Assembly: GCF_023498005.1 (NCBI RefSeq)
Contig: NZ_CP097289.1
Location: 1,612,001 to 1,676,000, forward strand
DNA: 64,000 bases
Reading direction: 5' to 3'
DNA from: Streptomyces durmitorensis
Lineage (GTDB): Bacteria; Actinomycetota; Actinomycetes; Streptomycetales; Streptomycetaceae
Made by a program: the position numbers and the translations under genes. Shown here one piece after another: positions 9,045-17,151 of this stretch; the first letter of the stretch is position 1, and each line of letters starts with the position of its first letter. The notes beneath the pieces were generated by a model. It was not told where the DNA came from, ran no database searches, and saw only the letters and a list, made by a program, of their open reading frames with translations.

Positions 9045-10931
9045 ATGCCCGCACCGCACCTGGCCCTGCCGCCCACCGACCGGATCCTGTCCCCGCGCAC
9101 GGGCTGGACCCGCGCGCACTGGGAGGCGCTCGCCGACCGGCAGCTGGAGGCGCTCGTCCCGTACGCGACGCCCCGCTTCGCGCAGTACCGGCTGCCGGGG
9201 CGCGGCAGTTGGTCAGGGGTGGTGTCGGACGGTCTGGAGGGGTACGCACGGTCATTCCTCCTCGCCTCCTTCCGGATCGCGGGAGCGGGCGGTGAGGTGG
9301 ACCCCCACCTCGTCGAACGCTACGCGCAGGGTCTGACAGCGGGCACGGACCGGGACGGCCCGGGCGGTGAGGCCTGGCCCCGACTCACCGACTGCTCGCA
9401 GCAGATGGTGGAGGCGGCGTCGATCGCGATCGCTCTGCACGAGACGCGCCCCTGGATCTGGGACAAGCTCGACACCCGGGTCCAGGAGCGGGTCGTCGAC
9501 TGGTTCTCCGGCTTCGTCGGCGGCAGGACGTGGGACAACAACTGGCGTCTTTTCCAGGTGGTGTCCGAACAGTTCCTGGCCTCCGTCGGCGCGCCGTACA
9601 GCAAGGCGGACATCGACGGAGGCCTGGACCGGATCGAGGACTGGTACCGGGGCGACGGCTGGTACAGCGACGGCGACGGGCGCAACTTCGACTACTACAT
9701 CGGCTGGGCGATGCACCTGTACCCGCTGCTCTGGGCCCGCATGGCAGGCCCGGACGACGGGGGCCGCGCCACGGTGTACCGCGAGCGGCTGACCCAATTC
9801 CTCACCACGTACCCGCACTTCTTCGGTGCCGACGGCGCACCCGTCCACCAGGGCCGCTCCCTGACGTACCGCTTCGCGGCGACCGCCCCTCTCTGGATGG
9901 GCGCCCTCGCCGACTGCACGCCTCTGGCCCCCGGCCTCACCCGGCGCCTCGCGTCCGGCACCGCACGGCACTTCGTGGAGCGCGGCGTCCCCGACGAGCG
10001 CGGGCTGCTTCCGCTCGGCTGGTACGGGACGTTCCTGCCGTCCACGCAGGCCTACTCGGGCCCCGCGTCCCCGTACTGGGCCAGCAAGGGCTTCCTCGGC
10101 CTGCTGCTGCCCGCCGATCACCCGGTGTGGACGGATACCGAACTCCCGCTCCCCGTCGAGGAGTCCGACCAGTACACGGCGCTCCCCGAGCCCGGCTGGC
10201 TCCTGCACGGCACGCGGCACGACGGCATCGTCCGTCTGATCAACCACGGCAGCGACCACAACCCGCTCGAAGGCCCCGCGGCCGACGACCCGCACTACGC
10301 CAAGTTCGGCTACTCCACGGCGACCGCCCCCGAGACCGCCCCGAGCGCGTGGGAGCGCACCGTGGACAGCCACCTCGCGCTCATCGCACCGGACGGCACC
10401 CCCTCACGCCGCCGCAGGATCCACCCGGTGCGCTGCGAGGGACGCGTGGCCGCCTCCCGGCACGACGCTCAACTGCCGGGCTTTGAAGGCGAGTTCCCCG
10501 TCGAGACGACCAGTGCGCTGCACGGCCCGTGGGAGATACGCGTCCATCGGGTCCAGGCCCCGGCGGGCGTGACGGTCCGCGAGGGCGGCTACGCGGTGGC
10601 CGACGCGACACAGCCGTACGCCGAGCAGGGCCCCGGCTGGGCGCTCACCCGGACGGAATCGGGTCTCACCAGCGCCGTGGTCGCGCTGCACGGCTGGGAC
10701 GAGGGGGCGGGCATCGCCCGTGAGGTGGCGGCCAACGCGTACGGACCGCACTCGGCGACGCCGTACCTGACGTGCGCCGGGCACGCGGGCGGGACGAGCG
10801 TCCACGTCACGCTCATCGCGCTCTCCCAGGACACCGTCCGGCCCGTGGCGCTGCGGCAGGCCATCTCCTGCGAGGTGGACGGCGGCGCCGTGCGCGTCCG
10901 CTTTCCCGACGGCGATGTGCTGGAGGTGTGA
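9045..10931 (+). CDS. DUF2264 family protein (possible glycoside hydrolase)
   Basis: 628 aa with no signal peptide, so probably cytoplasmic. The N-terminal two thirds match DUF2264 (TWDNNWRLFQVV, SDGDGRNFDYYIGWAMHLYP, ASKGFLGLLLP), an (alpha/alpha) barrel family rich in Trp/Tyr/Asp as in carbohydrate enzymes. The last third is beta-rich. I recall some DUF2264 proteins being placed in glycoside hydrolase family GH154 (exo-glucuronidase), which would fit degradation of unsaturated or ordinary uronides released by the PL8 lyase; this is inference. Translation may be coupled to the M60 gene 16 bp upstream. Its stop is 1 bp from the stop of the convergent GAF gene, with no terminator hairpin between. 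Confidence 0.82.
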   Translation: MPAPHLALPPTDRILSPRTGWTRAHWEALADRQLEALVPYATPRFAQYRLPGRGSWSGVVSDGLEGYARSFLLASFRIAGAGGEVDPHLVERYAQGLTAGTDRDGPGGEAWPRLTDCSQQMVEAASIAIALHETRPWIWDKLDTRVQERVVDWFSGFVGGRTWDNNWRLFQVVSEQFLASVGAPYSKADIDGGLDRIEDWYRGDGWYSDGDGRNFDYYIGWAMHLYPLLWARMAGPDDGGRATVYRERLTQFLTTYPHFFGADGAPVHQGRSLTYRFAATAPLWMGALADCTPLAPGLTRRLASGTARHFVERGVPDERGLLPLGWYGTFLPSTQAYSGPASPYWASKGFLGLLLPADHPVWTDTELPLPVEESDQYTALPEPGWLLHGTRHDGIVRLINHGSDHNPLEGPAADDPHYAKFGYSTATAPETAPSAWERTVDSHLALIAPDGTPSRRRRIHPVRCEGRVAASRHDAQLPGFEGEFPVETTSALHGPWEIRVHRVQAPAGVTVREGGYAVADATQPYAEQGPGWALTRTESGLTSAVVALHGWDEGAGIAREVAANAYGPHSATPYLTCAGHAGGTSVHVTLIALSQDTVRPVALRQAISCEVDGGAVRVRFPDGDVLEV

Positions 10932-10932
10932 A

Positions 10933-11502
10933 TCAGATCCCGCCGTCCTCGCGGCGGTGAATCTGCTCGATCAGCTCCGCCGCCATCGCCTTGATGGTCT
11001 CCAGGCCCGCCCTGCCCCAGGGCCGGGGCTCGACGTCCACCACGCAGACCGTGCCGAGCGCGATGCCCGTGCGGTCGATGAGCGGGGCGCCCAGATAGGA
11101 GCGGATCCCGATCTCGTCGACCACGGGGTTCCCCGCGAACCGCGGATAGTCGCTGACGTCCTCCAGGACGAGGGCCTTGCGCCGCACGATCACATGCGGG
11201 CAGTAGCCGTGGTCGCGCGCCATATAGCGGTGCGCCGTGCTCTCCATGGCCGCGGTCGAGGTCAGTTCGGAGCCGGCGCCCATGTCGTCCGGGGTGTGCA
11301 GGCCCGCGAAGAACTGCCGGTTCTCGTCGATGAAGTTGACCATGGAGTACGGGGCGCCCGTGACCTCGGCGAGCCGGTCGGCGAAGGCGTCGAAGGCGAG
11401 GTCCGGTTGGAGTCCTATGCCGAGCCTGCGCAGCCGCCGCACCCGGTTCGGCGCCTCCTTGTCGACGGGAGTGAGCAGCAGGTTCGCGGTCGCGTCGTAC
11501 AT
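10933..11502 (-). CDS. GAF domain protein, last gene of a conservon
   Basis: 189 aa. The GAF domain covers about residues 25-180 (FADRLAEVTGAPYSMVNFID, then RSYLGAPLIDRTGIALGTVC near the end). No kinase or output domain is attached, so it is probably a stand-alone small-molecule or redox sensor. HGYCPHVIV contains one Cys but no clear haem or cluster motif. The ATG at 11502 overlaps the GTPase stop (TGATG), making it the fifth cistron of the operon, where other conservons often have a cytochrome P450 or nothing. Confidence 0.85.
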   Translation of the reverse strand: MYDATANLLLTPVDKEAPNRVRRLRRLGIGLQPDLAFDAFADRLAEVTGAPYSMVNFIDENRQFFAGLHTPDDMGAGSELTSTAAMESTAHRYMARDHGYCPHVIVRRKALVLEDVSDYPRFAGNPVVDEIGIRSYLGAPLIDRTGIALGTVCVVDVEPRPWGRAGLETIKAMAAELIEQIHRREDGGI

Positions 11503-12098
11503 CAGGTGTGGGCTCCGTAGCTCGGGGCGGCCGGGGCGTGGGCGAGGAGGTGCTTGACGAGGGTGAGCAGGGTGGCGATGCCCGAGCTCGAGATCCGTGC
11601 GTCGCACCGCACGACGGGCACCTGCGGATCCAGGTCGATGGCGGAACGCACCTCTTCGGGTTCATAGCGGTGGGCGCCGTCGAATTCGTTGATGGCGACG
11701 ATGAATCCCATGCCGCGCTGCTCGAAGAAGTCCACCGCCGCGAAGCAGTCCTCCAGGCGGCGGGTGTCGGCCAGGACCACCGCGCCGAGCGCGCCCTCGG
11801 AGAGTTCGTCCCACATGAACCAGAAGCGTTCCTGGCCGGGCGTCCCGAAGAGATAGAGCACGTGCTCCGGGTCGAGGGTGATGCGCCCGAAGTCCATGGC
11901 CACGGTCGTCGTGGTCTTGTTCTCGACGCCCGACAGATCGTCGGTGCCCTCGCTGACCGTGGTGAGGAGCTCTTCCGTGCTGAGCGGCGCGATCTCGCTC
12001 ACCGCGCCCGTGAAGGTCGTCTTGCCGACCCCGAAGCCGCCCGCGATCAGGATCTTCAACGCGGTGGGGAAGGGGTCAGAGCTGTCGTCGTAGTCCAT
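11502..12098 (-). CDS. Conservon GTP/ATP-binding protein (CvnD-like)
   Basis: 198 aa small GTPase-like protein. The P-loop is GGFGVGKT (20-27), the switch II region is LFGTPGQERFWFM, and the base-recognition motif is INEFDG (N-x-x-D). It is the CvnD partner of the membrane kinase-like CvnA, the roadblock CvnB and the DUF742 CvnC; together these behave as a prokaryotic analogue of G-protein-coupled signalling at the membrane. It overlaps the DUF742 gene by 23 bp. Confidence 0.92.
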   Translation of the reverse strand: MDYDDSSDPFPTALKILIAGGFGVGKTTFTGAVSEIAPLSTEELLTTVSEGTDDLSGVENKTTTTVAMDFGRITLDPEHVLYLFGTPGQERFWFMWDELSEGALGAVVLADTRRLEDCFAAVDFFEQRGMGFIVAINEFDGAHRYEPEEVRSAIDLDPQVPVVRCDARISSSGIATLLTLVKHLLAHAPAAPSYGAHT

Positions 12099-12447
12099 CG
12101 AGCACTGCCTCCAACAGGGACCGGTCAGTGGGGTTGTGGTAGAAGTCCGGGGCTCTCAGGGTGAGCGCCCCGCAGTCGACGAGATCGGAGAGCAGCACCT
12201 TGGTCACGACCGCGGGCAGCTTCAGCTGCGCCGCGATCTCGGCGACCGACGTCGGTGCCGCACAGAGCCCGAGCGCCTGCGTGTGCTCGGGCCCGAGGTA
12301 GCCGATGACCGGCCTTCCGGTGGCCATCACCTGGGTCAGGAGGTCCAGCTGGGCGGTGGGCCTGGTCCGCCCGTCGCTGACCGTGTAGGGGCGCACGAGC
12401 CGCCCGGCGGATTCGTCGAGCCATGGCCCGTCGTGCGGGGCCGCCAC
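12076..12447 (-). CDS. DUF742 protein (CvnC-like)
   Basis: About 123 aa. It has the DUF742 opening GRLVRPYTVSDGRTRPT and a winged-helix-like middle (SVAEIAAQLKLPAVVTKVLL). The GTG at 12447 has GAGG 8 nt upstream and is preferred; a TTG at 12453 overlapping the roadblock stop is the alternative and adds two residues. It is the third conservon component, expected to bridge sensor and GTPase. It overlaps CvnD. Confidence 0.9.
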   Translation of the reverse strand: MAAPHDGPWLDESAGRLVRPYTVSDGRTRPTAQLDLLTQVMATGRPVIGYLGPEHTQALGLCAAPTSVAEIAAQLKLPAVVTKVLLSDLVDCGALTLRAPDFYHNPTDRSLLEAVLDGLRRQL

Positions 12448-12449
12448 GC

Positions 12450-12884
12450 TCAATGCCTCATCGGGGCGGGTTCACCGGCGGGCTGCCGGGGCGCGGTCAT
12501 CAGGTAGGGGCGCACGCTCTTGACCAGCATCGTCATTTCGTAGCCGAGCACCGCCGCGTCCGCGTCGCGCCCGGCGAGCACCGCCAGACAGGTGCCGGAG
12601 CCCGCCGTGGAGACGAACAGGAGGGTGGAGTCGAGTTCCACGACGACCTGGCGCACGTCGCCGCCGTCGCCGAACCGGATGCCCGCGCTGCGCCCCAGTG
12701 AGTAGAGCCCGGAGGCGAGGGCCGCCATGTGGTCGGCGCTGTCCGGGTCGAGGCCATGGACCGACTTCACGAGTCCGTCGGAGGAGAGCAGGACCGCGCT
12801 GTGGGTGTGCGGCACGCGCTGCACGAGTCCGCTCATCAGCCAGTCGAGGTCGGATACCTGCCCGGTCGGCGCATCGCTCGCCAT
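12450..12884 (-). CDS. Roadblock/LC7 domain protein (CvnB-like)
   Basis: 144 aa from the ATG at 12884, which has AAGGAG upstream. The roadblock/LC7 fold covers nearly all of it (LDWLMSGLVQRVPHTHSAVL, then LLFVSTAGSGTCLAVLAG). Proteins of this type act as GTPase-activating or scaffold partners of small GTPases, here CvnD. It follows the kinase gene by 67 bp and touches the DUF742 gene. Confidence 0.92.
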   Translation of the reverse strand: MASDAPTGQVSDLDWLMSGLVQRVPHTHSAVLLSSDGLVKSVHGLDPDSADHMAALASGLYSLGRSAGIRFGDGGDVRQVVVELDSTLLFVSTAGSGTCLAVLAGRDADAAVLGYEMTMLVKSVRPYLMTAPRQPAGEPAPMRH

Positions 12885-12951
12885 GGTGGATCGACTCCTT
12901 GGGGTACGAGGGTCTGCCGGGGCAGACGTGGTGCTTGCGGGGTGGTGCGGT

Positions 12952-14742
12952 TCAGCCACCCTGGTCGCCCCCGTCCCGGGGGCCGTGGAGATCGGGTTCG
13001 GGCGCCGGGTCGCGCATCTCCTGTGCGGCGGCGAGTCCGATGCCGCGCTGGAAGGCGGCCATCAGGCCGGGGTCGTGGCCGATGTGGTGTTCGCTCTCCG
13101 GGCGGGGCGCCGGCGCGTCGCGCAGTTGGGGCGCGATGTGTTCCTGGGCGCGCCGCTTGGGCAGTTGCGGCTTTCCCACCCGGCCGCGCACGGCGCCGTT
13201 GAGGGGCGTCGGCGGTGTCCCGGCGTGCTCGGCCGCGGCCTGCCGGTCCTCCGGCCTGATCCCCGGCACGGCATCGGCCGGGGTCGGCCGCCCCTCCCTG
13301 CCCCGTACGGGCAGCGGGGCGGGGCCGGAGCCGTTGGCCACGGGGGTGTGTGCCGTGCTCGGCGGCACGTCCGGCTGCGGCTGCGGCTGTCGCGGCACGG
13401 CCACCGGTTCCGGGTGGGGGGCCGGGTGGGGCGCCGGGGCGGGTGCCGGAGCCGGGTGCCGTACGCCGCCGGGGGCGGCCGGGGGTGCGGCTTCCGGGGG
13501 CGGCTGCGGGCGTCCGGCGGCGACGGGCTCGTTCTGCGGCTCGGTGCCCAACAGGCCCTGCGGAAGGATCAGTACGGCCTGCACGCCTCCGTAGATGTTG
13601 GTCTGGAGGCGGACCGCGATGCCGTGCCTGCGGGCGAGCGCGGAGACCACGTAGAGGCCGATGCGGCCGTCCTGGAGGAGGCTCGCGACGTTGACCTGGT
13701 CCGGGTCGGCGAGCAGGTGGTTCATCTTGTTCTGCTCGGTCAGCGGCATGCCGAGCCCGCGGTCCTCGACCTCGACGGCGAGCCCGGCCGTCACCAGGTT
13801 GGCGCGCAGCAGGACCTGGGTGTGCGGGGCGGAGAACACCGTGGCGTTCTCGACGAGTTCGGCGAGCAGGTGGATGACGTCGGCGACGGCGTGGCCGCGC
13901 AGGGTGCCGGCGATCGGCGGCACCAGCTTGACCCGGGAGTACTGCTCGACCTCCGCGATGGCCGAGCGGAGCACCTCCGTCATGGAGACCGGGTTGCTCC
14001 ACTGGCGGCGCGAGATGGCGCCGCCGAGCACGGCGAGGTTCTCGGCGTGCCTGCGGATGCGGGTGGCCAGGTGGTCGACGTGGAAGAGGCCCTTGAGCAG
14101 CTCCGGGTCCTCGACCTCGTTCTCCAGGTCGTCGAGGATCGAGATCTCGCGGTGCACGAGGGACTGAAGCCGCCGGGCCAGATTGCCGAAGACCTCGACC
14201 TTCTGTTCGCTGCCCGCGTGGCTGGAGAGCTGCGAGGCTTGTACGACGGCGGTGACGGCGACGTCCTGGGCCCGGGCCAGCTCATCGGCGAGCAGCCCGA
14301 AGTCGTCGCTGTCCGGGGCGGATCTGGCCGGCGCCCTGCGCGGGGGCGGCCCGTCGCCGCGGCGCAGCTTCTCGACCACGTCGCGCAGCTCGGCCTGGCC
14401 GCGTGCGGTGGTACGGCGCAGGGCTCCGACCCGGTCGCGTACGGAGGTCGCGGTGCGGTCGGCGGCGACGGCGGCGATCACGACGCTGGCCAGGCTGATG
14501 GCTCCGGCGGCGGCGAGGACGAGGAGCAGCCGGGGGGCGAGCGGGCCGGGGGCCGAGCGGACGATGAACAGCACGGCACCGGCGGCGCAGAGCAGCACCG
14601 CGACGACGGGCAGTACGGCGATGCGCAGGAGCTGGGGCCGTATCCGGGCCTCGGGCAGCGGCGCGGTTCGGCTCCCGGGCCTGCCGTGCCTCCCGCCCTC
14701 GCGGCGGTCTGCGCGGGCGGCCGGTGCACGAAGGTGAGACAT
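12952..14742 (-). CDS. Conservon sensor histidine-kinase-like membrane protein (CvnA-like)
   Basis: 596 aa. Two N-terminal membrane segments (about 38-62 and 70-92) flank a very short external loop, so sensing is probably within the membrane. A helical linker leads to a HATPase_c domain at about 300-410, with N box LLAELVENATVFS, G1 box VEVEDRGLGM and G2 box DGRIGLYVVSALARRHG. No clear phospho-acceptor H box is visible, as is usual for CvnA. The last 170 residues are Pro/Ala-rich and disordered. It is the first gene of the conservon, with its promoter in 14743-15056. Confidence 0.92.
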   Translation of the reverse strand: MSHLRAPAARADRREGGRHGRPGSRTAPLPEARIRPQLLRIAVLPVVAVLLCAAGAVLFIVRSAPGPLAPRLLLVLAAAGAISLASVVIAAVAADRTATSVRDRVGALRRTTARGQAELRDVVEKLRRGDGPPPRRAPARSAPDSDDFGLLADELARAQDVAVTAVVQASQLSSHAGSEQKVEVFGNLARRLQSLVHREISILDDLENEVEDPELLKGLFHVDHLATRIRRHAENLAVLGGAISRRQWSNPVSMTEVLRSAIAEVEQYSRVKLVPPIAGTLRGHAVADVIHLLAELVENATVFSAPHTQVLLRANLVTAGLAVEVEDRGLGMPLTEQNKMNHLLADPDQVNVASLLQDGRIGLYVVSALARRHGIAVRLQTNIYGGVQAVLILPQGLLGTEPQNEPVAAGRPQPPPEAAPPAAPGGVRHPAPAPAPAPHPAPHPEPVAVPRQPQPQPDVPPSTAHTPVANGSGPAPLPVRGREGRPTPADAVPGIRPEDRQAAAEHAGTPPTPLNGAVRGRVGKPQLPKRRAQEHIAPQLRDAPAPRPESEHHIGHDPGLMAAFQRGIGLAAAQEMRDPAPEPDLHGPRDGGDQGG

Positions 14743-15056
14743 GAGCGTCCTCGTTCAGGGTGCGGGCTCCGACGGGCGCGCGACGCGTGGCTTCGCGGCA
14801 TCGCCGTGCCGGTCGGGAGGGCGCAGGCGTGACCCCTGCCATGATCCCTGCGTCGACCGGCGGACACTCACGGTAGTCACCAACGCTTCATGTGCGGGAG
14901 GCAGTTGACAAAGTCCGGCACCCAGCGTCCCGCTCTGGTATGACGCGTCGTACGGCCGTCCGAATGCGCCTTCGGACGTCAGTTCCAGGCATGCACGCGT
15001 CCCGCTGTCACGAAAGCCCGTTGAGCTGCTGACCCATGTCGGGAGAGTCTGTGCTC
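14743..15056. other. Divergent intergenic region between conservon and YciI-like gene
   Basis: 314 bp with no gene. It must hold the conservon promoter (minus strand) and that of the YciI-like gene (plus strand). A TTGACA hexamer stands at 14905, but I find no -10 at the right distance. No strong dyad or repeat is visible. Confidence 0.5.
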
Positions 15057-15608
15057 ATGGAGTTCTTCTGCTACCACCGCGACCGGCCCGGCTCCACCAC
15101 GTTGCGCGAGAAGCTGCTGGAGGACCACTGGTCCTACATGGACGGGTACGCGCGCGAGCTGATCGCGCGCGGCCCGACGTTCGCCGCCGACGGCGAGACG
15201 CCCACCGGCAGCGTGCACATCGTCGACCTGCCGGATCCCGCCGCCGCCCGCGCGTTCGCCTTCGACGAGCCCAACTACCAGGCGGGCGCGTACCGCGACG
15301 TGCTCCTGCGCCGGTGGCGCAACACGCTGGGCCGCACCATGTGGGACTTCCCCGGTGGCGCCACCGGCGGCAACCGCTATCTGGTCATCGGCCTCGGCGC
15401 GGGCCTGGACGCCGCCCTCGACACGCCACCCGACCGTGACGACGAACTGATCGCGTACGGGCCGCTCCTGTCCGACGACGACACCACCTGGGTGGGCACG
15501 GCCGCACTGGTCCTGGCCCCGGACCAGGACACGGCACGCGCCGTCCTGGCCCCTGACCGGTACGCCGGGATCGAGGTCCACGACTGGGAGTTCGGCGGAC
15601 GGCGATAG
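15057..15608 (+). CDS. YciI-like (YCII/dimeric alpha-beta barrel) family protein
   Basis: 183 aa from the ATG at 15057 (MEFFCYHRDRPG), chosen because GGGAGA lies 10 nt upstream and because the family begins here; a GTG at 15051 and an ATG at 15036 are alternatives. The N-terminal part matches YCII domains (LLEDHWSYMDGYARELIARG, the conserved HxxYM helix, then GSVHIVDLPDPAAARAFAFD). A second, more diverged half may be a duplicated ferredoxin-like fold. Substrate unknown. It is monocistronic and ends at a strong hairpin terminator. Confidence 0.8.
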   Translation: MEFFCYHRDRPGSTTLREKLLEDHWSYMDGYARELIARGPTFAADGETPTGSVHIVDLPDPAAARAFAFDEPNYQAGAYRDVLLRRWRNTLGRTMWDFPGGATGGNRYLVIGLGAGLDAALDTPPDRDDELIAYGPLLSDDDTTWVGTAALVLAPDQDTARAVLAPDRYAGIEVHDWEFGGRR

Positions 15609-15696
15609 GGAGCCGACCGCGCGGCCCTGAAGTCCACGCCCTGCCGGCACGGCTTCGGGGCGGCGCGTCCGTCTCGTACGCGACCGCCCCGCCTCC

Positions 15697-15730
15697 CGGG
15701 AGGTACCGCGAGCACCCGCGGTACCTCCCG
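15697..15730. terminator. Bidirectional hairpin terminator
   Basis: Perfect 14-bp inverted repeat CGGGAGGTACCGCG with a 6-nt loop between two convergent genes. There is no U tract, as is common in Streptomyces. Confidence 0.85.
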
Positions 15731-15750
15731 GCCTGCACCCTGCCTGTCCC

Positions 15751-15789
15751 CCGGCCCGCTTTCCGTCGGCTTCCGGCCCGCTTTCCGTC
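15751..15789. repeat. 17-bp direct repeat at the 3' end of the MBL gene
   Basis: CCGGCCCGCTTTCCGTC occurs at 15751-15767 and again at 15773-15789. The second copy reaches into the stop codon of the metallo-beta-lactamase-fold gene, so the end of that gene looks like a recent small duplication. Confidence 0.8.
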
Positions 15790-17008
15790 AGCCGACCCGC
15801 GCCGCCTCCGGCTCTCCGGTGCCCTCCGTGTGCTCGGGCCGTCCGGAGGGCCCAGCGTGCTCGACGCCTGCCGTGCTGTCCTGCGGACGGGTCCACCCGC
15901 CCTCCGGTTCGATCGCGACGCCGCGCCACCACGGCTCGGCCGGAGCGGAGTCCGACGCGGGCTCGAAGGGCTCTCCCGGGACGGGCAGCGCGACCTTCGC
16001 CCCCACGCGGCCCGCCGCGGCGACCGTGCCCTCGCCCGGAGCGGACCACGGGTGGGGCGCGAGGTTGAACGTGCCCCAGTGAATCGGCAGCATCACGCCG
16101 TCGGGCCGCCCGCCCTGGAGGTCCAGGTGCGCGCGCACCCCTTCCTCGGGCGTCATGTGGATGTCAGGCCAGAACTCGCTGTAGGCACCGATCTGGATCA
16201 TCGTGATGTCGAACGGTCCGTGCTCGGCGCCGATGTCGCGGAAGCCGCCGAAATAGCCGGTGTCCCCGCTGTGATAGATGCGGTGCTCGGGCCCTGCGAC
16301 GGCCCAGGACGCCCAGAGCGTGTGCTGCTGGTTGCGCAGGCCGCGGCCGCAGAAGTGGCGCGCGGGCGTCGCTGTCAGGGTCAGGCCCGCCACCTTCGTG
16401 GATTCGTTCCAGTCGAGCTCGCGCAGCCGGTCGGCGGGGACGCCCCAGCGCTCCAGGTGGGCGCCGACGCCCAGCGGCACCGCGAAGACCGTGTCCGTGC
16501 CGGCCAGGGCCCTGATGGTGGGCATGTCGAGGTGGTCGTAGTGATCGTGCGAGATCACCACGACGTCCACCGGGCCGAGCGCCGCGAGCGGCACCGGCAC
16601 GGGGTGCAGACGCTTGGGTCCGACCCAGGAGAAGGGAGAGCAGCGCTCGCCCCAGACCGGGTCGAAGAGCACCCGCTGCCCGTCGATCTCGGCGAGCACG
16701 CTGGAGTGCCCCATCCAGGTGATCCGCAGTCCGCTCGCCGGGGGCTCGGCGAGGTCGGCGAGGGTCGTGGCATGGACGGGGATGGTGCCCGTGGGGCCGC
16801 GCCGGATCCGCTCCTCCTTGCGGAAATAGATCTTCGCGAACTCGAGCGTCGACCCGGTGGGCCGGGTGCGCGCTCCCTCGGGGTTCTGGAAGGACCCGTC
16901 GGCGAAGTTCGGCGATCTGTGGATCCTCGCGAGCCGCTCGCCGGCCGGATCCGCGCCGAAGGGGGCGGTCCTGAGCGAGCGGAGCCCGGAGCTCAGCGAA
17001 CGGGACAC
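15788..17008 (-). CDS. MBL-fold metallo-hydrolase (UlaG/NAPE-PLD type)
   Basis: 406 aa from the GTG at 17008 after AGGAGG. The beta-lactamase-like zinc site is VISHDHYDHLD (HxHxDH form). ITWMGHSSVLAEIDGQRVLF opens the domain, and later ligands are seen in ARHFCGRG, YHSGDTGYF and LPIHWGTFNLA. The arrangement is that of N-acyl-phosphatidylethanolamine phospholipase D and related phosphodiesterases, but the true substrate in Streptomyces is not known. There is no signal peptide. The last 45 residues are low complexity. It is divergent from the dehydrogenase gene. Confidence 0.88.
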   Translation of the reverse strand: MSRSLSSGLRSLRTAPFGADPAGERLARIHRSPNFADGSFQNPEGARTRPTGSTLEFAKIYFRKEERIRRGPTGTIPVHATTLADLAEPPASGLRITWMGHSSVLAEIDGQRVLFDPVWGERCSPFSWVGPKRLHPVPVPLAALGPVDVVVISHDHYDHLDMPTIRALAGTDTVFAVPLGVGAHLERWGVPADRLRELDWNESTKVAGLTLTATPARHFCGRGLRNQQHTLWASWAVAGPEHRIYHSGDTGYFGGFRDIGAEHGPFDITMIQIGAYSEFWPDIHMTPEEGVRAHLDLQGGRPDGVMLPIHWGTFNLAPHPWSAPGEGTVAAAGRVGAKVALPVPGEPFEPASDSAPAEPWWRGVAIEPEGGWTRPQDSTAGVEHAGPSGRPEHTEGTGEPEAARVG

Positions 17009-17114
17009 GGCACCTCCTGGAATGGGTGGGTCAGATCTCCATTATGTGCACCGCCTCCGACAGCGGCCGTCCGGAGGGGTCCGCATCGGCCACGCACGCG
17101 CCGGTGCGTGATGT

Positions 17115-17144
17115 ACTCCTACTGATCCCCCATTCAGTAGGAGT
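17115..17144 (+). promoter_or_regulatory. Perfect 11-bp inverted repeat covering the ribosome binding site of the dehydrogenase
   Basis: ACTCCTACTGA (17115-17125), an 8-nt loop, then TCAGTAGGAGT (17134-17144). The AGGAG Shine-Dalgarno at 17139-17143 sits in the 3' arm, 8 nt before the ATG at 17152. As RNA it would hide the ribosome binding site; as DNA it is a good operator for the TetR protein encoded two genes on. Confidence 0.7.
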
Positions 17145-17151
17145 GCGCTCC

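Noticed and set aside
14905..14944. Sigma-70-like promoter with TTGACA at 14905
   Set aside because: The nearest TATGAC lies 28 bp away, too far for a -10 box.
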